Assembly: GCF_000758325.1 (NCBI RefSeq)
Contig: NZ_CP009459.1
Location: 1,426,001 to 1,490,000, forward strand
DNA from: Cedecea neteri
Lineage (GTDB): Bacteria > Pseudomonadota > Gammaproteobacteria > Enterobacterales > Enterobacteriaceae
Length of the DNA stretch: 64,000 nucleotides
Direction: 5' to 3'
Part shown: positions 17,578 to 26,280 of the stretch, piece after piece
How the letters are laid out: every line of letters begins with the position of its first letter
Numbering within the stretch: position 1 is the first letter of the stretch
The notes under the pieces: generated by a model
Told to the model about the DNA's origin: nothing
What the model saw: only the letters and a program-made list of their open reading frames with translations
The model's database searches: none
Made by a program: the position numbers and the translations under genes

Positions 17578-18891
17578 ATGAAAAACTTTAAAATGAGCCT
17601 GGCCTGGCAAATCTTGCTGGCGCTGGTGCTGGGCATTATCCTGGGAAGTTTTCTTCATTATCAAAGTGATAGCCGTGAATGGCTGGTCGCTAACCTGCTG
17701 TCACCGGCGGGCGATATCTTTATTCACCTGATCAAAATGATCGTCGTGCCGATTGTGATTTCCACCCTGGTGGTCGGGATTGCGGGCGTCGGCGACGCAA
17801 AGCAGCTTGGCCGCATCGGCGCTAAAACCATCATTTATTTCGAAGTGATCACGACGGTTGCCATCATTCTGGGCATTACGCTCGCGAATGTTTTCCAGCC
17901 GGGCCACGGCATAGATATGTCGCAGCTTGCTACCGTGGATATTTCGAAATACCAGCACACCGCGCAGGATGTACAAAGCCATGCTCATGGCCTGATGGGG
18001 ACAATTCTGTCACTCGTGCCAACCAACATCGTGGCATCAATGGCGAAGGGCGAGATGCTGCCGATCATCTTCTTCTCGGTACTGTTTGGCCTGGGGCTGT
18101 CGTCGCTGCCCGCGACTCACCGCGAGCCGCTGGTGACCGTTTTCCGCTCCATCTCTGAAACCATGTTCAAAGTGACGCACATGGTGATGCGCTATGCGCC
18201 GGTGGGCGTTTTCGCGCTGATTTCCGTGACCGTGGCGAACTTTGGTTTTGCCTCGCTCTGGCCGCTGCTGAAGCTGGTGGTGCTGGTGTACGTGGCGATT
18301 GCCTTCTTTGCACTGGTGGTGCTGGGCGCGGTGGCGCGCCTGTGCGGGCTGAAAATCACCATCCTGATGCGCATCCTGAAAGACGAACTGATTCTGGCGT
18401 TCTCTACCGCCAGCTCCGAGAGCGTGCTGCCGCGTATCATCGAGAAGATGGAAGCCTATGGCGCTCCGGCGTCGATCACCAGCTTCGTGGTGCCGACCGG
18501 CTACTCGTTTAACCTGGATGGCTCCACGCTTTATCAGAGCATCGCGGCGATCTTTATCGCTCAGCTGTACGGCATCGAGCTGTCGCTGTGGCAGGAAATC
18601 ATTCTGGTGCTGACGCTGATGGTGACCTCAAAAGGGATTGCTGGCGTGCCGGGTGTTTCCTTCGTGGTGCTGTTGGCAACGCTTGGCAGCGTCGGTATTC
18701 CGCTGGAAGGGCTGGCGTTTATTGCCGGGGTTGACCGTATTCTGGATATGGCGCGTACCGCGCTGAATGTGGTTGGCAACGCGCTGGCGGTGCTGGTTAT
18801 CGCCAAGTGGGAGCATAAATTCGACCATAAAAAAGCCCAGGCCTATGAGCGTGAGCTTTTTGGGAAGTTTGACAGTAAGGCGAGTAGTTAA
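17578..18891 (+). CDS. gltP: Glutamate/aspartate:proton symporter GltP
   Basis: A 437-residue dicarboxylate/amino acid:cation symporter with eight membrane helices and two re-entrant loops, identical in length to E. coli GltP. Motifs seen are STASSESVLPRI (hairpin 1 serines), GYSFNLDGSTLYQ (the NMDGT-like unwound helix 7) and SKGIAGVPGVSFVVL (hairpin 2). It imports L-glutamate and L-aspartate with protons across the inner membrane. A pair of palindromic elements separates its stop from fdhF, which is convergent. Confidence 0.97.
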   Translation: MKNFKMSLAWQILLALVLGIILGSFLHYQSDSREWLVANLLSPAGDIFIHLIKMIVVPIVISTLVVGIAGVGDAKQLGRIGAKTIIYFEVITTVAIILGITLANVFQPGHGIDMSQLATVDISKYQHTAQDVQSHAHGLMGTILSLVPTNIVASMAKGEMLPIIFFSVLFGLGLSSLPATHREPLVTVFRSISETMFKVTHMVMRYAPVGVFALISVTVANFGFASLWPLLKLVVLVYVAIAFFALVVLGAVARLCGLKITILMRILKDELILAFSTASSESVLPRIIEKMEAYGAPASITSFVVPTGYSFNLDGSTLYQSIAAIFIAQLYGIELSLWQEIILVLTLMVTSKGIAGVPGVSFVVLLATLGSVGIPLEGLAFIAGVDRILDMARTALNVVGNALAVLVIAKWEHKFDHKKAQAYERELFGKFDSKASS

Positions 18892-18897
18892 GTAAAG

Positions 18898-19058
18898 CCC
18901 CTCACCCCGGCCCTCTCCCCAAAGGGGAGAGGGAGGAAAACATGTTCGTTATCCGCTTTTCCCACAGGGGAGAGGGAGGAAAATTCCTCAAAGGGGCGAA
19001 GGAGAATACATTTTCTTTATCCCCTCTCCCCTTTGGGGAGAGGGTTAGGGTGAGGGGA
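18898..19058. repeat. Palindromic element cluster between gltP and fdhF
   Basis: A full element (CCTCACCCCGG arm plus CCCTCTCCCC/GGGGAGAGGG stem) at 18898-18933, a partial stem at about 18961-18977, and an inverted full element at 19021-19058. The outer two are in opposite orientation, as in BIMEs. Located between convergent genes, the hairpins may act on both transcripts. Confidence 0.8.
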
Positions 19059-19062
19059 TGTC

Positions 19063-21210
19063 TTACCCCATCGCGCTTTCGCGCAGCCGGGCCTTCAGCT
19101 TATTGTACTCATCAATCACATACTGCTCGGCGGCCTGCTGATCGGCAATCGGCTCGACGCGCACGGCGCAGTACTTGTACTCCGGCGTTTTGGTTATCGG
19201 ACTCAGGTTCTCCGTCACCAGCTCATTACAGGCACCAATCCACCACTGATAGGTCATGTACACCGCGCCTTTATTCGGACGTTCGCTGACCGCAGCTCGG
19301 GTAATAACCCGGCCTTTACGCGAATTCACCCAAATCAACGCTTCATCTTCAATGCCCAGCCGTGCGGCATCTTCGACGTGGATCTGCGCATAACCCGGCT
19401 CATCGGCTAGCGCTGCCAGCGCCGCACAGTTCCCGGTCATTGAACGGCAGGAGTAGTGGCCCACTTCACGCACTGTCGAAAGCACCATCGGGTAATCGTC
19501 GGTGACGCGATCGATAGGCGGCGCCCAGTCGCAGGTGAAGAATTGCCCCAGCCCGTTAGGACGCTCGAACTTGCTCTCATACAGGTAAGATGTGCCCTGA
19601 TCCGCGTCGGAAGTGTCCCGGCAAGGCCACTGGATATAGCCCAGCTCGCCCATCTTCTCGTAGGTTGCCCCATAGAAGTCCGGACACAGGTGGCGCAGCT
19701 CGTCCCAGATTTCCTGGGTGTTGCTGTAGTGCATCGGGTAGCCCATACGGGTGGCGATTTCGCTGATAATCTGCCAGTCCGTTTTGAGATCCCACTTCGG
19801 CTCAACCGCTTTAAAGAAGCGCTGGAAGCCACGGTCGGCGGCGGTGAAGACGCCTTCATGCTCGCCCCAGGAGGTGGACGGTAAAATAACGTCTGCCTCG
19901 GCGGCGGTTTTGGTCATGAAGATGTCCTGCACAATCACCAGCTCAAGCCCGGCAAACGCTTTGCGCACGGCGGAAAGCTCGGCGTCGGTCTGGAGCGGAT
20001 CTTCCCCCATAATATAGGCCGCGCGAACTTCCCCGTGTTCAACCCGGTGAGGCAGTTCGCTGATGCGATAACCGTTAGCTTCCGGCAGCGCGTCAACGCC
20101 CCAGGCTGCAGCAAATTTGCTGCGGGTTTCCGCGTCACGAACATACTGGTTGCCGGGGAACATGTCCGGCAGCGCGCCCATATCGCAGGCACCCTGCACG
20201 TTGTTCTGGCCACGAACCGGGTTCACGCCCACGTTAGGCTTACCGAGGTTGCCGGTCATCAGCGCCAGGCTGGTGAGCGAGCGTACGGTTTCCACGCCCT
20301 GGTAGAACTGGGTCACGCCCATGCCCCACAGGATGGTGGCCGTTTTTGCTTTGGCATACATACGCGCGGCCGCACGGATTTCCCCGGCGCTGACGCCAGT
20401 GATTTCTTCTACGGATTCTGGCGTGTAGCCTTCAACAATTTTGCGATACTCCTCGAAGCCCTCGGTACGAGAAGCGACGAAAGCGGGGTCGTAAAGATTC
20501 TCTTCAATAATGACGTGGCCAATCGCGTTCAGCAGCGCGATGTTCGAGCCGTTACGTAACCTTAAATGCATGTCGGCAATGCGCGCGGTTTCAATTTTGC
20601 GCGGATCGACAACGATAATCTGTGCCCCTTTCTGCTTCGCTTTAATCACGCGATTAGCCACGATAGGGTGTGAATCTGCCGGGTTGTACCCGAACACAAA
20701 GACTAAATCAGTATCCTCAATCTCGACGATAGAGTTACTCATCGCGCCATTCCCGACCGACTGGTGCAGACCTGCAACCGATGGGCCGTGTCAGACACGT
20801 GCGCAGCAATCGACGTTATTGGTTCCAATAACGGCGCGCGCAAATTTTTGCATTACATAGTTGGTTTCGTTGCCGGTCCCGCGTGAGGAGCCGGTGGTTT
20901 GAATGGCGTTCGGGCCATACTTGGCTTTGATCTCGCTCAGGCGTGAGCTGACGTAATCCAGCGCTTCATCCCAGGAAACGGCTTCCAGCTTGCCGCCGCG
21001 CTCGCGGCGAATCATCGGGGTTTTCAAGCGCGGGGTAAGGATTTTGGTGTCGGTGATAAAATCCCAACCGTAATACCCCTTCAGGCACAGGTCGCCCTGG
21101 TTGGTTTTACCCTGTGCGCCTTCCGCCTTGACGATTTTGCCGTTATCCACCACCAGGTTTATCTTGCAACCCGAGGCGCAATAGGGGCAAACCGTGACGA
21201 CTTTTTTCAT
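19063..21210 (-). CDS. fdhF: Formate dehydrogenase H, selenocysteine-containing
   Basis: Read through the in-frame TGA at 20791-20793 the product has 715 residues, exactly the E. coli FdhF length. The N-terminus VCPYCASGC plus DLCLKG supplies the four cysteines (8, 11, 15, 42) of a [4Fe-4S] cluster. The TGA follows NNVDCCARV and precedes HGPSVAG, so residue 140 is selenocysteine, the Mo ligand, with His141 beside it. The rest is the bis-MGD oxidoreductase fold. The enzyme oxidises formate in the formate hydrogenlyase complex during fermentation. The start follows GGAGCAAC; an ATG one codon earlier is also possible. A SECIS hairpin and sigma-54/FhlA signals support a functional gene. Confidence 0.97.
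20752..20793 (-). promoter_or_regulatory. Selenocysteine codon and bacterial SECIS element of fdhF
   Basis: TGA at 20791-20793 (minus strand) is followed by a hairpin whose apical part GGTTGCAGGTCTGCACC forms the SelB-binding loop GGUCUGC with its bulged U. As I recall it, this matches the E. coli fdhF SECIS. The distance from UGA to the loop is the usual one. Recoding needs selA, selB, selC and selD, which lie outside this window. Confidence 0.95.
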
Positions 21211-21280
21211 CATGTTGCTCCAGTCAATGCTGTCATTTAAGTGCGGCGATAAATGCAAACCGCCTTGCTGCGCCACTCAA

Positions 21281-21296
21281 TGCATGATCTATGCCA
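21281..21296 (-). promoter_or_regulatory. Sigma-54 promoter of fdhF
   Basis: On the minus strand TGGCATAGATCATGCA shows the invariant GG and GC dinucleotides ten bases apart required for RpoN holoenzyme, and fits TGGCAC-N5-TTGCA with few mismatches. It lies about 70 bases before the fdhF ATG. E. coli fdhF has the same kind of promoter, activated by FhlA with formate. Confidence 0.85.
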
Positions 21297-21363
21297 CATA
21301 GAGTGAGTGGGTATTGGCGCGGGTTTGGCGGGTATCTGGCGAGCGGGCTGACGAAAGGCCGGG

Positions 21364-21379
21364 TATTTCGTCATAAATG
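21364..21379. promoter_or_regulatory. Candidate FhlA upstream activating site
   Basis: TATTTCGTCATAAATG agrees with the FhlA consensus as I remember it (CATTTCGTACGAAATG) at 12 of 16 bases and is itself a near-palindrome. It is 68 bases upstream of the -24 element, a normal distance for an enhancer-binding protein. Confidence 0.6.
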
Positions 21380-21504
21380 ACGTGTCGAACTGACGGCCAT
21401 TTGTGACAGTGATAGAAAATTCCGCACGGATTTGTGTTCTTTCTGCGGCGCGCAATCAACAATCGCTCACACTAAAAAGAACCTCCTCACCTCCGGAGAA
21501 AATA

Positions 21505-22239
21505 ATGAAACCTGCAATCCTGGTGGTGGATGACGACAAGGCCATTTGCGACGTGCTGCGCGATGTGCTCAGTGAACACGTTTTTGATGTGCTGGTATGC
21601 CACAGCGGCAATGAAGCGCTGCAAATTGTGGCGGCAGAGCCTTCGATTGCGCTTATCCTGCTGGACATGATGCTGCCGGATACCAACGGCCTGCTGGTGC
21701 TTCAGCAGGTGCAGAAACTGCGTCCCGCTTTGCCAGTGGTGATGTTGACCGGTATGGGCAGCGAGTCCGACGTGGTGGTGGGCCTGGAAATGGGCGCCGA
21801 TGACTACATCGCCAAACCCTTCAACGGTCGCGTGGTCGTCGCGCGGGTGAAAGCTGTGCTGAGGCGCAGCGGGGCGCTGGCCGTAGAAAGCAGCCCGACC
21901 AAAACCAGCGGGCTGCAGTTTAACGGCTGGCGGCTGGACACCGATCGCTGCCAGCTGATGAACGCTCAACAGCAGCAGGTTGATCTCACTCAGGGCGAAT
22001 ATGGCCTGCTGCTTTCCCTGGTGCAGAACGCCAGGAAAGTGCTGTCGCGGGAGAAGCTGCTCGAGCTAACCCACAGCGAAAGCCTCGAAGTGTTCGACCG
22101 CACCATCGACGTATTAATCATGAGGCTGCGGCGCAAAATTGAAGTTAACCCGCACCAGCCCACGCTGATTCGCACCATCCGCGGCGTGGGCTACGTTTTT
22201 GCCGCCGATATCACTCACGGCGAAAATAATGCGGTTTAG
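21505..22239 (+). CDS. OmpR/TorR-type response regulator
   Basis: A 244-residue regulator beginning at the ATG after CTCCGGAGAAAATA. The receiver domain (1-120) has the acidic pocket DDD at 9-11, phospho-acceptor Asp54 (LILLDMMLPD), Thr82 and Lys104 (DDYIAKPF). A winged-helix domain follows (about 140-238) with LTQGEYGLLLSLV, LSREKLLELTH, RTIDVLIMRLRRKIE and TIRGVGYVF. No kinase gene is adjacent. The nearest histidine kinase is the hybrid kinase 6.9 kb downstream on the same strand, across a ribose-type ABC transporter. Its stop is three bases from that of the convergent AraC gene. Confidence 0.92.
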   Translation: MKPAILVVDDDKAICDVLRDVLSEHVFDVLVCHSGNEALQIVAAEPSIALILLDMMLPDTNGLLVLQQVQKLRPALPVVMLTGMGSESDVVVGLEMGADDYIAKPFNGRVVVARVKAVLRRSGALAVESSPTKTSGLQFNGWRLDTDRCQLMNAQQQQVDLTQGEYGLLLSLVQNARKVLSREKLLELTHSESLEVFDRTIDVLIMRLRRKIEVNPHQPTLIRTIRGVGYVFAADITHGENNAV

Positions 22240-22242
22240 TGG

Positions 22243-23055
22243 TTATTTCCCTGCCGAAAAATAGCGGGCGGGCGAAGTGCCAAAGGCATTTTTGAACATA
22301 TGAATAAAATTGCCCGGCGACGCATAGCCCAACCATTCTGAGACCTCCGCCACCGACATTCCCTGTGCCAGCTTATCCAGTCCGTGGGTCAGCCGAACCT
22401 GCCTGCGCCACTGGGCAAAATTCAGTCCCGTTTCCGCCACAAAAAGACGACGCAGAGTGCGGGGGGAAAGCGCCCCGAACGCCGCCCACGCTTCAAAAGT
22501 CCGCTCATCGCCTGGGTTGGCGAGCAGCGCAGAAGCCACTTTTTTCAGCCGGCTGTCCGTCGGCATCGGTAAATGCAGCGCTTCATGCGGCGCACGGCAG
22601 ATCTCGTCGTAAATAACGGCGGCCATGCGCTGCTGTTCCGGCTCGGGTTCTGCCTGCTTATCCCATTCGCAGGCGCGACGGGCGAGCGCGTCAAGCACCG
22701 CCGAAACGGCAATCACGCAGGGCTTTTCCGGCAAACCCGAGCAGTTTTCGGGCGCAATCAGCAGCGTCCAGCCTTTGACGGCCCCGCTAATGCTGACTTT
22801 GTGGGTGACGCCTGGCGGCAGCCAGCTGGCGCGATGAGGCGGCAAAAACCAGGCCCCATCGGCTGTGTGAACGTGCAGTAAACCAGACTCAACGCAAAAA
22901 ACCTGGCCGCGCAAATGCTGGTGCCAGGCCACCTCACGCGTGCCGAGCAGGTATTCACTTTCAGGGGCGACGCTGCCTTCAAGCGCAATCAGCGCCGGGC
23001 CGCTAAGCCATTCGCTGTAATCGGGGGCTGGTGGCTGAGGAGGATTTTTTATCAT
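22243..23055 (-). CDS. AraC-family transcriptional regulator with N-terminal cupin domain
   Basis: The 270-residue protein has a cupin-like ligand domain (about 30-110; HQHLRGQVFCVESGLLHVHT, FLPPHRASWLPPGVTH) and a C-terminal pair of helix-turn-helix motifs (about 170-268; LSPRTLRRLFVAETGLNFAQ and MSVAEVSEWLGYASPGNFIH). The layout resembles NimR/YdhB-type regulators that control a divergent neighbour. Here the divergent gene is the FAD monooxygenase at 23155, separated by 99 bp, so that is the likely target. Effector unknown. Confidence 0.88.
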   Translation of the reverse strand: MIKNPPQPPAPDYSEWLSGPALIALEGSVAPESEYLLGTREVAWHQHLRGQVFCVESGLLHVHTADGAWFLPPHRASWLPPGVTHKVSISGAVKGWTLLIAPENCSGLPEKPCVIAVSAVLDALARRACEWDKQAEPEPEQQRMAAVIYDEICRAPHEALHLPMPTDSRLKKVASALLANPGDERTFEAWAAFGALSPRTLRRLFVAETGLNFAQWRRQVRLTHGLDKLAQGMSVAEVSEWLGYASPGNFIHMFKNAFGTSPARYFSAGK

Positions 23056-23154
23056 GGCCGGTTTTCACTATTTATCGTCCGTATAACGTTATCCTTGCTC
23101 TGGCGAGCCGTGCAACTCTTTTGTGGGACCAGAACAAACCACACAGGAAGCCTC

Positions 23155-24264
23155 ATGAGTACTTCAAATGTTGCAATTATTGGTGCGGGACTGGGCGGGC
23201 TGGCGCTGGCTCAGGGTCTGAAAAGTCGCGGCATTAGCGCCATCGTTTACGAGGCAGATCCGGCACCCGACAGCCGTATCCAGGGCTACCGGATTCGGAT
23301 CGATGCCCAGGGGCAGCGGGCGCTGGCGGAGGTGTTGCCTCCTGCGCTTTATCAGCTTTTTCGGCAAACGGCCTCGGTAGCCAGTACGGAAGGGCGTTTT
23401 TTGGATCGCGCCGGGCAAGAGGCCAATGGGCGTCAGCCTGAAGGCTGGCATCAGTCCGGGCAAAACCCCGACCTTGCGCCAGATTTAAGCATTCATCGCC
23501 AGACGATGCGGGAAATCCTGATGTGCGGCCTCGAGGGATCTTTGCGCTACGGCCACGCCTTTGAGGGGTACCATCAGGAAAGTGAAGGCCTGGTAGGGCT
23601 AAGGTTTGCTCATACGGCTGAGGCAAGCTGCCAGCTTCTGGTCGGCGCGGACGGCGTCAATTCCCGGGTCAGGGCACAGCTTGCCCCAGACGCCGTGCCG
23701 GCGAATTCCGGCTATCTCTGCCTTTATGGCAAAAGCGCTTTAACGGCAGAAAAGGCCGAGTACGAAGGCACTAACGTAGTGTTTTGCGACGGGTTCGGCG
23801 CCATTGTGGATGAAATGCGTTTTCGCCAGGATTTTACAGCGCTGGCGTCAAAGGCAGGGTTTGGCGGCAGTCTCACGCAGACCGAAGATTATCTTTACTG
23901 GGCACTGATCGGCCCTGCTTCGCGTTTAGCTGTTCCCTTAAACAGCCTGTCTCTTCCCCCGATGCTGCAAAAGCTTATTCAACGGACTGTACCAGAACAT
24001 ATTGCGACCTTGCCGGTTCGCTACGGCAATTCGGCCATTGCCTGGCAGCCTGGAAACGTCACGTTGCTGGGCGATGCGGTTCACGCTATGAGCCCGGCTG
24101 GCGGCATTGGCGCTAATACTGCGCTGAGAGATGCCGCCGATCTTGCCGCAACGCTTCACGGCAAAGGTCTGTCCGGCATGGCGGATTATGAACGTCTGAT
24201 GCTTGCCAGAGGCAAAGCGGCCGTAGCAGATTCCGCCGTGGCGGCCGCGAAGCTTTCCGGCTAG
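23155..24264 (+). CDS. FAD-dependent monooxygenase (aromatic hydroxylase-like)
   Basis: From the ATG at 23155 (AGGAAG ribosome-binding site) the product is 369 residues. It shows the Rossmann FAD-binding motif VAIIGAGLGGLALAQGL (6-22), LVGADGVNSRVRAQL (the DG motif binding FAD and NAD(P)H, about 161-175) and VTLLGDAVHAMSPAGGIGANTALRDAADLA (GD motif), i.e. the complete set of group A flavoprotein monooxygenases. Its size suits a single-domain hydroxylase. Substrate unknown. The upstream frame can be extended to 22915, but this would run back over the AraC gene and has no ribosome-binding site. It overlaps the lyxose isomerase stop by four bases. Confidence 0.9.
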   Translation: MSTSNVAIIGAGLGGLALAQGLKSRGISAIVYEADPAPDSRIQGYRIRIDAQGQRALAEVLPPALYQLFRQTASVASTEGRFLDRAGQEANGRQPEGWHQSGQNPDLAPDLSIHRQTMREILMCGLEGSLRYGHAFEGYHQESEGLVGLRFAHTAEASCQLLVGADGVNSRVRAQLAPDAVPANSGYLCLYGKSALTAEKAEYEGTNVVFCDGFGAIVDEMRFRQDFTALASKAGFGGSLTQTEDYLYWALIGPASRLAVPLNSLSLPPMLQKLIQRTVPEHIATLPVRYGNSAIAWQPGNVTLLGDAVHAMSPAGGIGANTALRDAADLAATLHGKGLSGMADYERLMLARGKAAVADSAVAAAKLSG

Positions 24265-24944
24265 ATAAATTGCCGGTATTCATGGCACAAAAGCAGCGCT
24301 GGGGCGATATCTTCGGTAAGGGTGCTGAAGCGCTCAAGCGGTTTTAAAAAGCGGTTGTCGTGGTCGTCATCGTTAACCATCGACACTTCGCCGACCAGCA
24401 CGTCGCCATAGCCCGGCTCCCCCCAAAAGCTGTGGTACATCTCCGGCACCAGGCTGATGCTTTCTCCGGGCGATAAACGCAGCTGGCTGCCCGCCGCGTG
24501 CGTCTGGCGGCAGCCGTCAATAACCACCGTGATGTCTGTTTCGTCAGGTTGTTCAAAGGGATCTGACTGCCACAGTTCGACAATCAAGTTCCCGCCGCCG
24601 CGGTTGATGATGTCTTCCTGTTTGCTCCAGTGAAAATGCATCGGCGTCATCTGGTTATCCCGCACGTGCATGACTTTCTCGGCGTAGGATTTGGCGTAGG
24701 GAGCGCCTTCCGGGGAACCATTGCGCAGGGTAAACAGCGTCAGGCCCATAGTCAGGAAGTCGCCGCCGCCGAAGTCGGTGATATCCCACCCGAGTTTCAG
24801 ATCGAAGACCTCTTGCCAGCTGCGGGGATTAACCTGCAGCCATTTTTGCGGTGAGAAGCTGGCGAACGGGGGCAATTGCACCCCGTGGCGGGCAAAAAAC
24901 TGCCGGGTTTCATTCAGGTACTGATTGACCTCGGAGCGTTTCAT
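24261..24944 (-). CDS. D-lyxose ketol-isomerase
   Basis: A 227-residue cupin protein. The block MHFHWSKQEDIINRGGGNLIVELW contains the His-x-His, Lys and Glu residues that bind the Mn2+ ion and sugar in D-lyxose isomerases; SLVPEMYHSFWGEPG supplies the fourth ligand. Length matches the E. coli O157 enzyme (D-lyxose/D-mannose isomerase). It should convert D-lyxose to D-xylulose in the cytoplasm. It lies downstream of the ribose-type ABC genes on the same strand, separated by the 71-bp tandem array, which makes a D-lyxose (or related aldose) uptake and isomerisation operon plausible. No xylulokinase is present locally. Confidence 0.9.
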   Translation of the reverse strand: MKRSEVNQYLNETRQFFARHGVQLPPFASFSPQKWLQVNPRSWQEVFDLKLGWDITDFGGGDFLTMGLTLFTLRNGSPEGAPYAKSYAEKVMHVRDNQMTPMHFHWSKQEDIINRGGGNLIVELWQSDPFEQPDETDITVVIDGCRQTHAAGSQLRLSPGESISLVPEMYHSFWGEPGYGDVLVGEVSMVNDDDHDNRFLKPLERFSTLTEDIAPALLLCHEYRQFI

Positions 24945-24964
24945 CTGGCCTTCCTTTGATGTGG

Positions 24965-25248
24965 ACCCTCACCCTAACCCTCTCCCTGGAAGGGAGAGGG
25001 GACTGATGGCGTTCTGACTCGGTCGGAGAGGATAAACCCTCACCCTAACCCTCTCCCTGGAAGGGAGAGGGGACTGACGGCGTTCTGACTCGACCGGAGA
25101 GGACAAACCCTCACCCTAACCCTCTCCCTTGAAGGGAGAGGGGACTGATGGCGTTCTGACTCGGTCGGAGAGGACAAAGCCTCGCCCTAACTCTCTCCCT
25201 GGAAGGGAGAGGGGACTGACGGCGTTCTGACTCGATCTGAAAGACACC
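24965..25248. repeat. Four tandem copies of a 71-bp palindromic repeat
   Basis: Units start at 24965, 25036, 25107 and 25178, an exact 71-base period. Each contains the arm ACCCTCACCCTAACCC, the stem CTCTCCCTGGAAGGGAGAG and a unique-looking tail beginning GGACTGATGGCGTTCTG. Copies differ at only a few bases, the last being most diverged. A single inverted element follows at about 25259-25297. The array fills the gap between the sugar-binding protein and lyxose isomerase genes. Confidence 0.95.
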
Positions 25249-25300
25249 TAACGATTTTCTCCCTCTCCCCTTTGGGGAGAGGGCCGGGGTGAGGGGCAAA

Positions 25301-26245
25301 TTACTTCACCGTCCACCCTTTATAGCTGCCGATATTGCTCTTATCGATCATCGTCACCGGGATCAGCACCGGACCTTTCGGCGCGGGTTTGCCCTGCAAA
25401 ATGTCATAGCCAATCTCAACCGCTTTCGCCGCCATTACCTGCGGATCCTGGGCCGGGGTCGCCACAAACAGCGAGCTGCCGCCGCGCTTCAGGGCTTCTT
25501 CACCGTCCGGGCTGCCGTCCACGCCGACAATAAAGAACTCGTTACGTTGAGCCTGTTTTGCCGCCAGATCGGCCCCGATCGCCGTCGGATCGTTGATCGC
25601 AAACACGCCGTCGATCTTCGGATTTGCCGCCAGCAGCGAGGTCATCACTTCCAGGCCACCTTCGCGGCTGCCCTTAGCATTCTGGTTAGACGAAAGGATC
25701 TTGATGTCCGGGTGTTTTTTGAATTCGGTTTCGCAGCCTTCAACGCGGTTCTGCACGGCGGAAACCGGCGGCCCGTTGATGATCACCACGTTGCCTTTGT
25801 CTTTCAGGCGATCCGAAATGTATTTACAGGCCATTTGCCCGGCCTGGGTGTTATCGGAAGTGATCGTGGCATCGGCGCCGTCTGCCGCAACGTCCACCGC
25901 CACAACGACGATCCCGGCGTCTTTCGCGCGTTTTACCGCCGGGCCGATCCCTTTGGAATCCGCGGCGTTAAGGATGATCATGTCCACCTTGGCGGCGATA
26001 AAGTTGTCGATCTGCGCCACCTGCTGGCCAAGATCGTAGCCGCTGGAGACCAGCGTCACCTTCACGTTATCTCCTGCAAGCTTGCGGGCTTCCAGCTCGG
26101 CACCTTTGGTGATCTGCACGAAGAACGGGTTGGCGAGATCGCCCACCGTCACGCCGATCGACTTTAACTCTTTCGCCTGGGCAAACGGCGCGCCTGCGAT
26201 CATTGCACCAGCCAGTAACGCAGTAACTATAGGTTTCAAACGCAT
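25301..26245 (-). CDS. Ribose-type ABC transporter, periplasmic sugar-binding protein
   Basis: A 314-residue class B pentose/hexose-binding protein with signal peptide (ALLAGAMIAGAPFAQA, cleavage before KELKS). Mature sequence opens KSIGVTVGDLANPFFVQITKGAE, as in RbsB-like proteins, with NAADSKGIGPAVKRAKDAGI and DGVFAINDPTAIGADLA. Third gene of an ATPase-permease-binding protein operon. Ligand is not evident from the sequence; the linked lyxose isomerase suggests D-lyxose or a similar aldopentose. It could also present its ligand to the linked sensor kinase. Confidence 0.9.
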   Translation of the reverse strand: MRLKPIVTALLAGAMIAGAPFAQAKELKSIGVTVGDLANPFFVQITKGAELEARKLAGDNVKVTLVSSGYDLGQQVAQIDNFIAAKVDMIILNAADSKGIGPAVKRAKDAGIVVVAVDVAADGADATITSDNTQAGQMACKYISDRLKDKGNVVIINGPPVSAVQNRVEGCETEFKKHPDIKILSSNQNAKGSREGGLEVMTSLLAANPKIDGVFAINDPTAIGADLAAKQAQRNEFFIVGVDGSPDGEEALKRGGSSLFVATPAQDPQVMAAKAVEIGYDILQGKPAPKGPVLIPVTMIDKSNIGSYKGWTVK

Positions 26246-26280
26246 GCTGTTTTCCTCACTCGTAGGGTAGGGTTTTGTTG

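Noticed and set aside
20743-20793. Apparent stop splitting fdhF into two genes
   Set aside because: The TGA aligns with the known selenocysteine codon and is followed by the SECIS hairpin, so this is recoding and not a pseudogene.
24965-25248. Regular repeats as a CRISPR array
   Set aside because: The full 71-bp unit is conserved, there are no variable spacers, and no cas genes are present.
25289-26167. 292-codon open frame antisense to the sugar-binding protein gene
   Set aside because: Shadow frame with biased composition; the binding protein with its signal peptide is the real gene.
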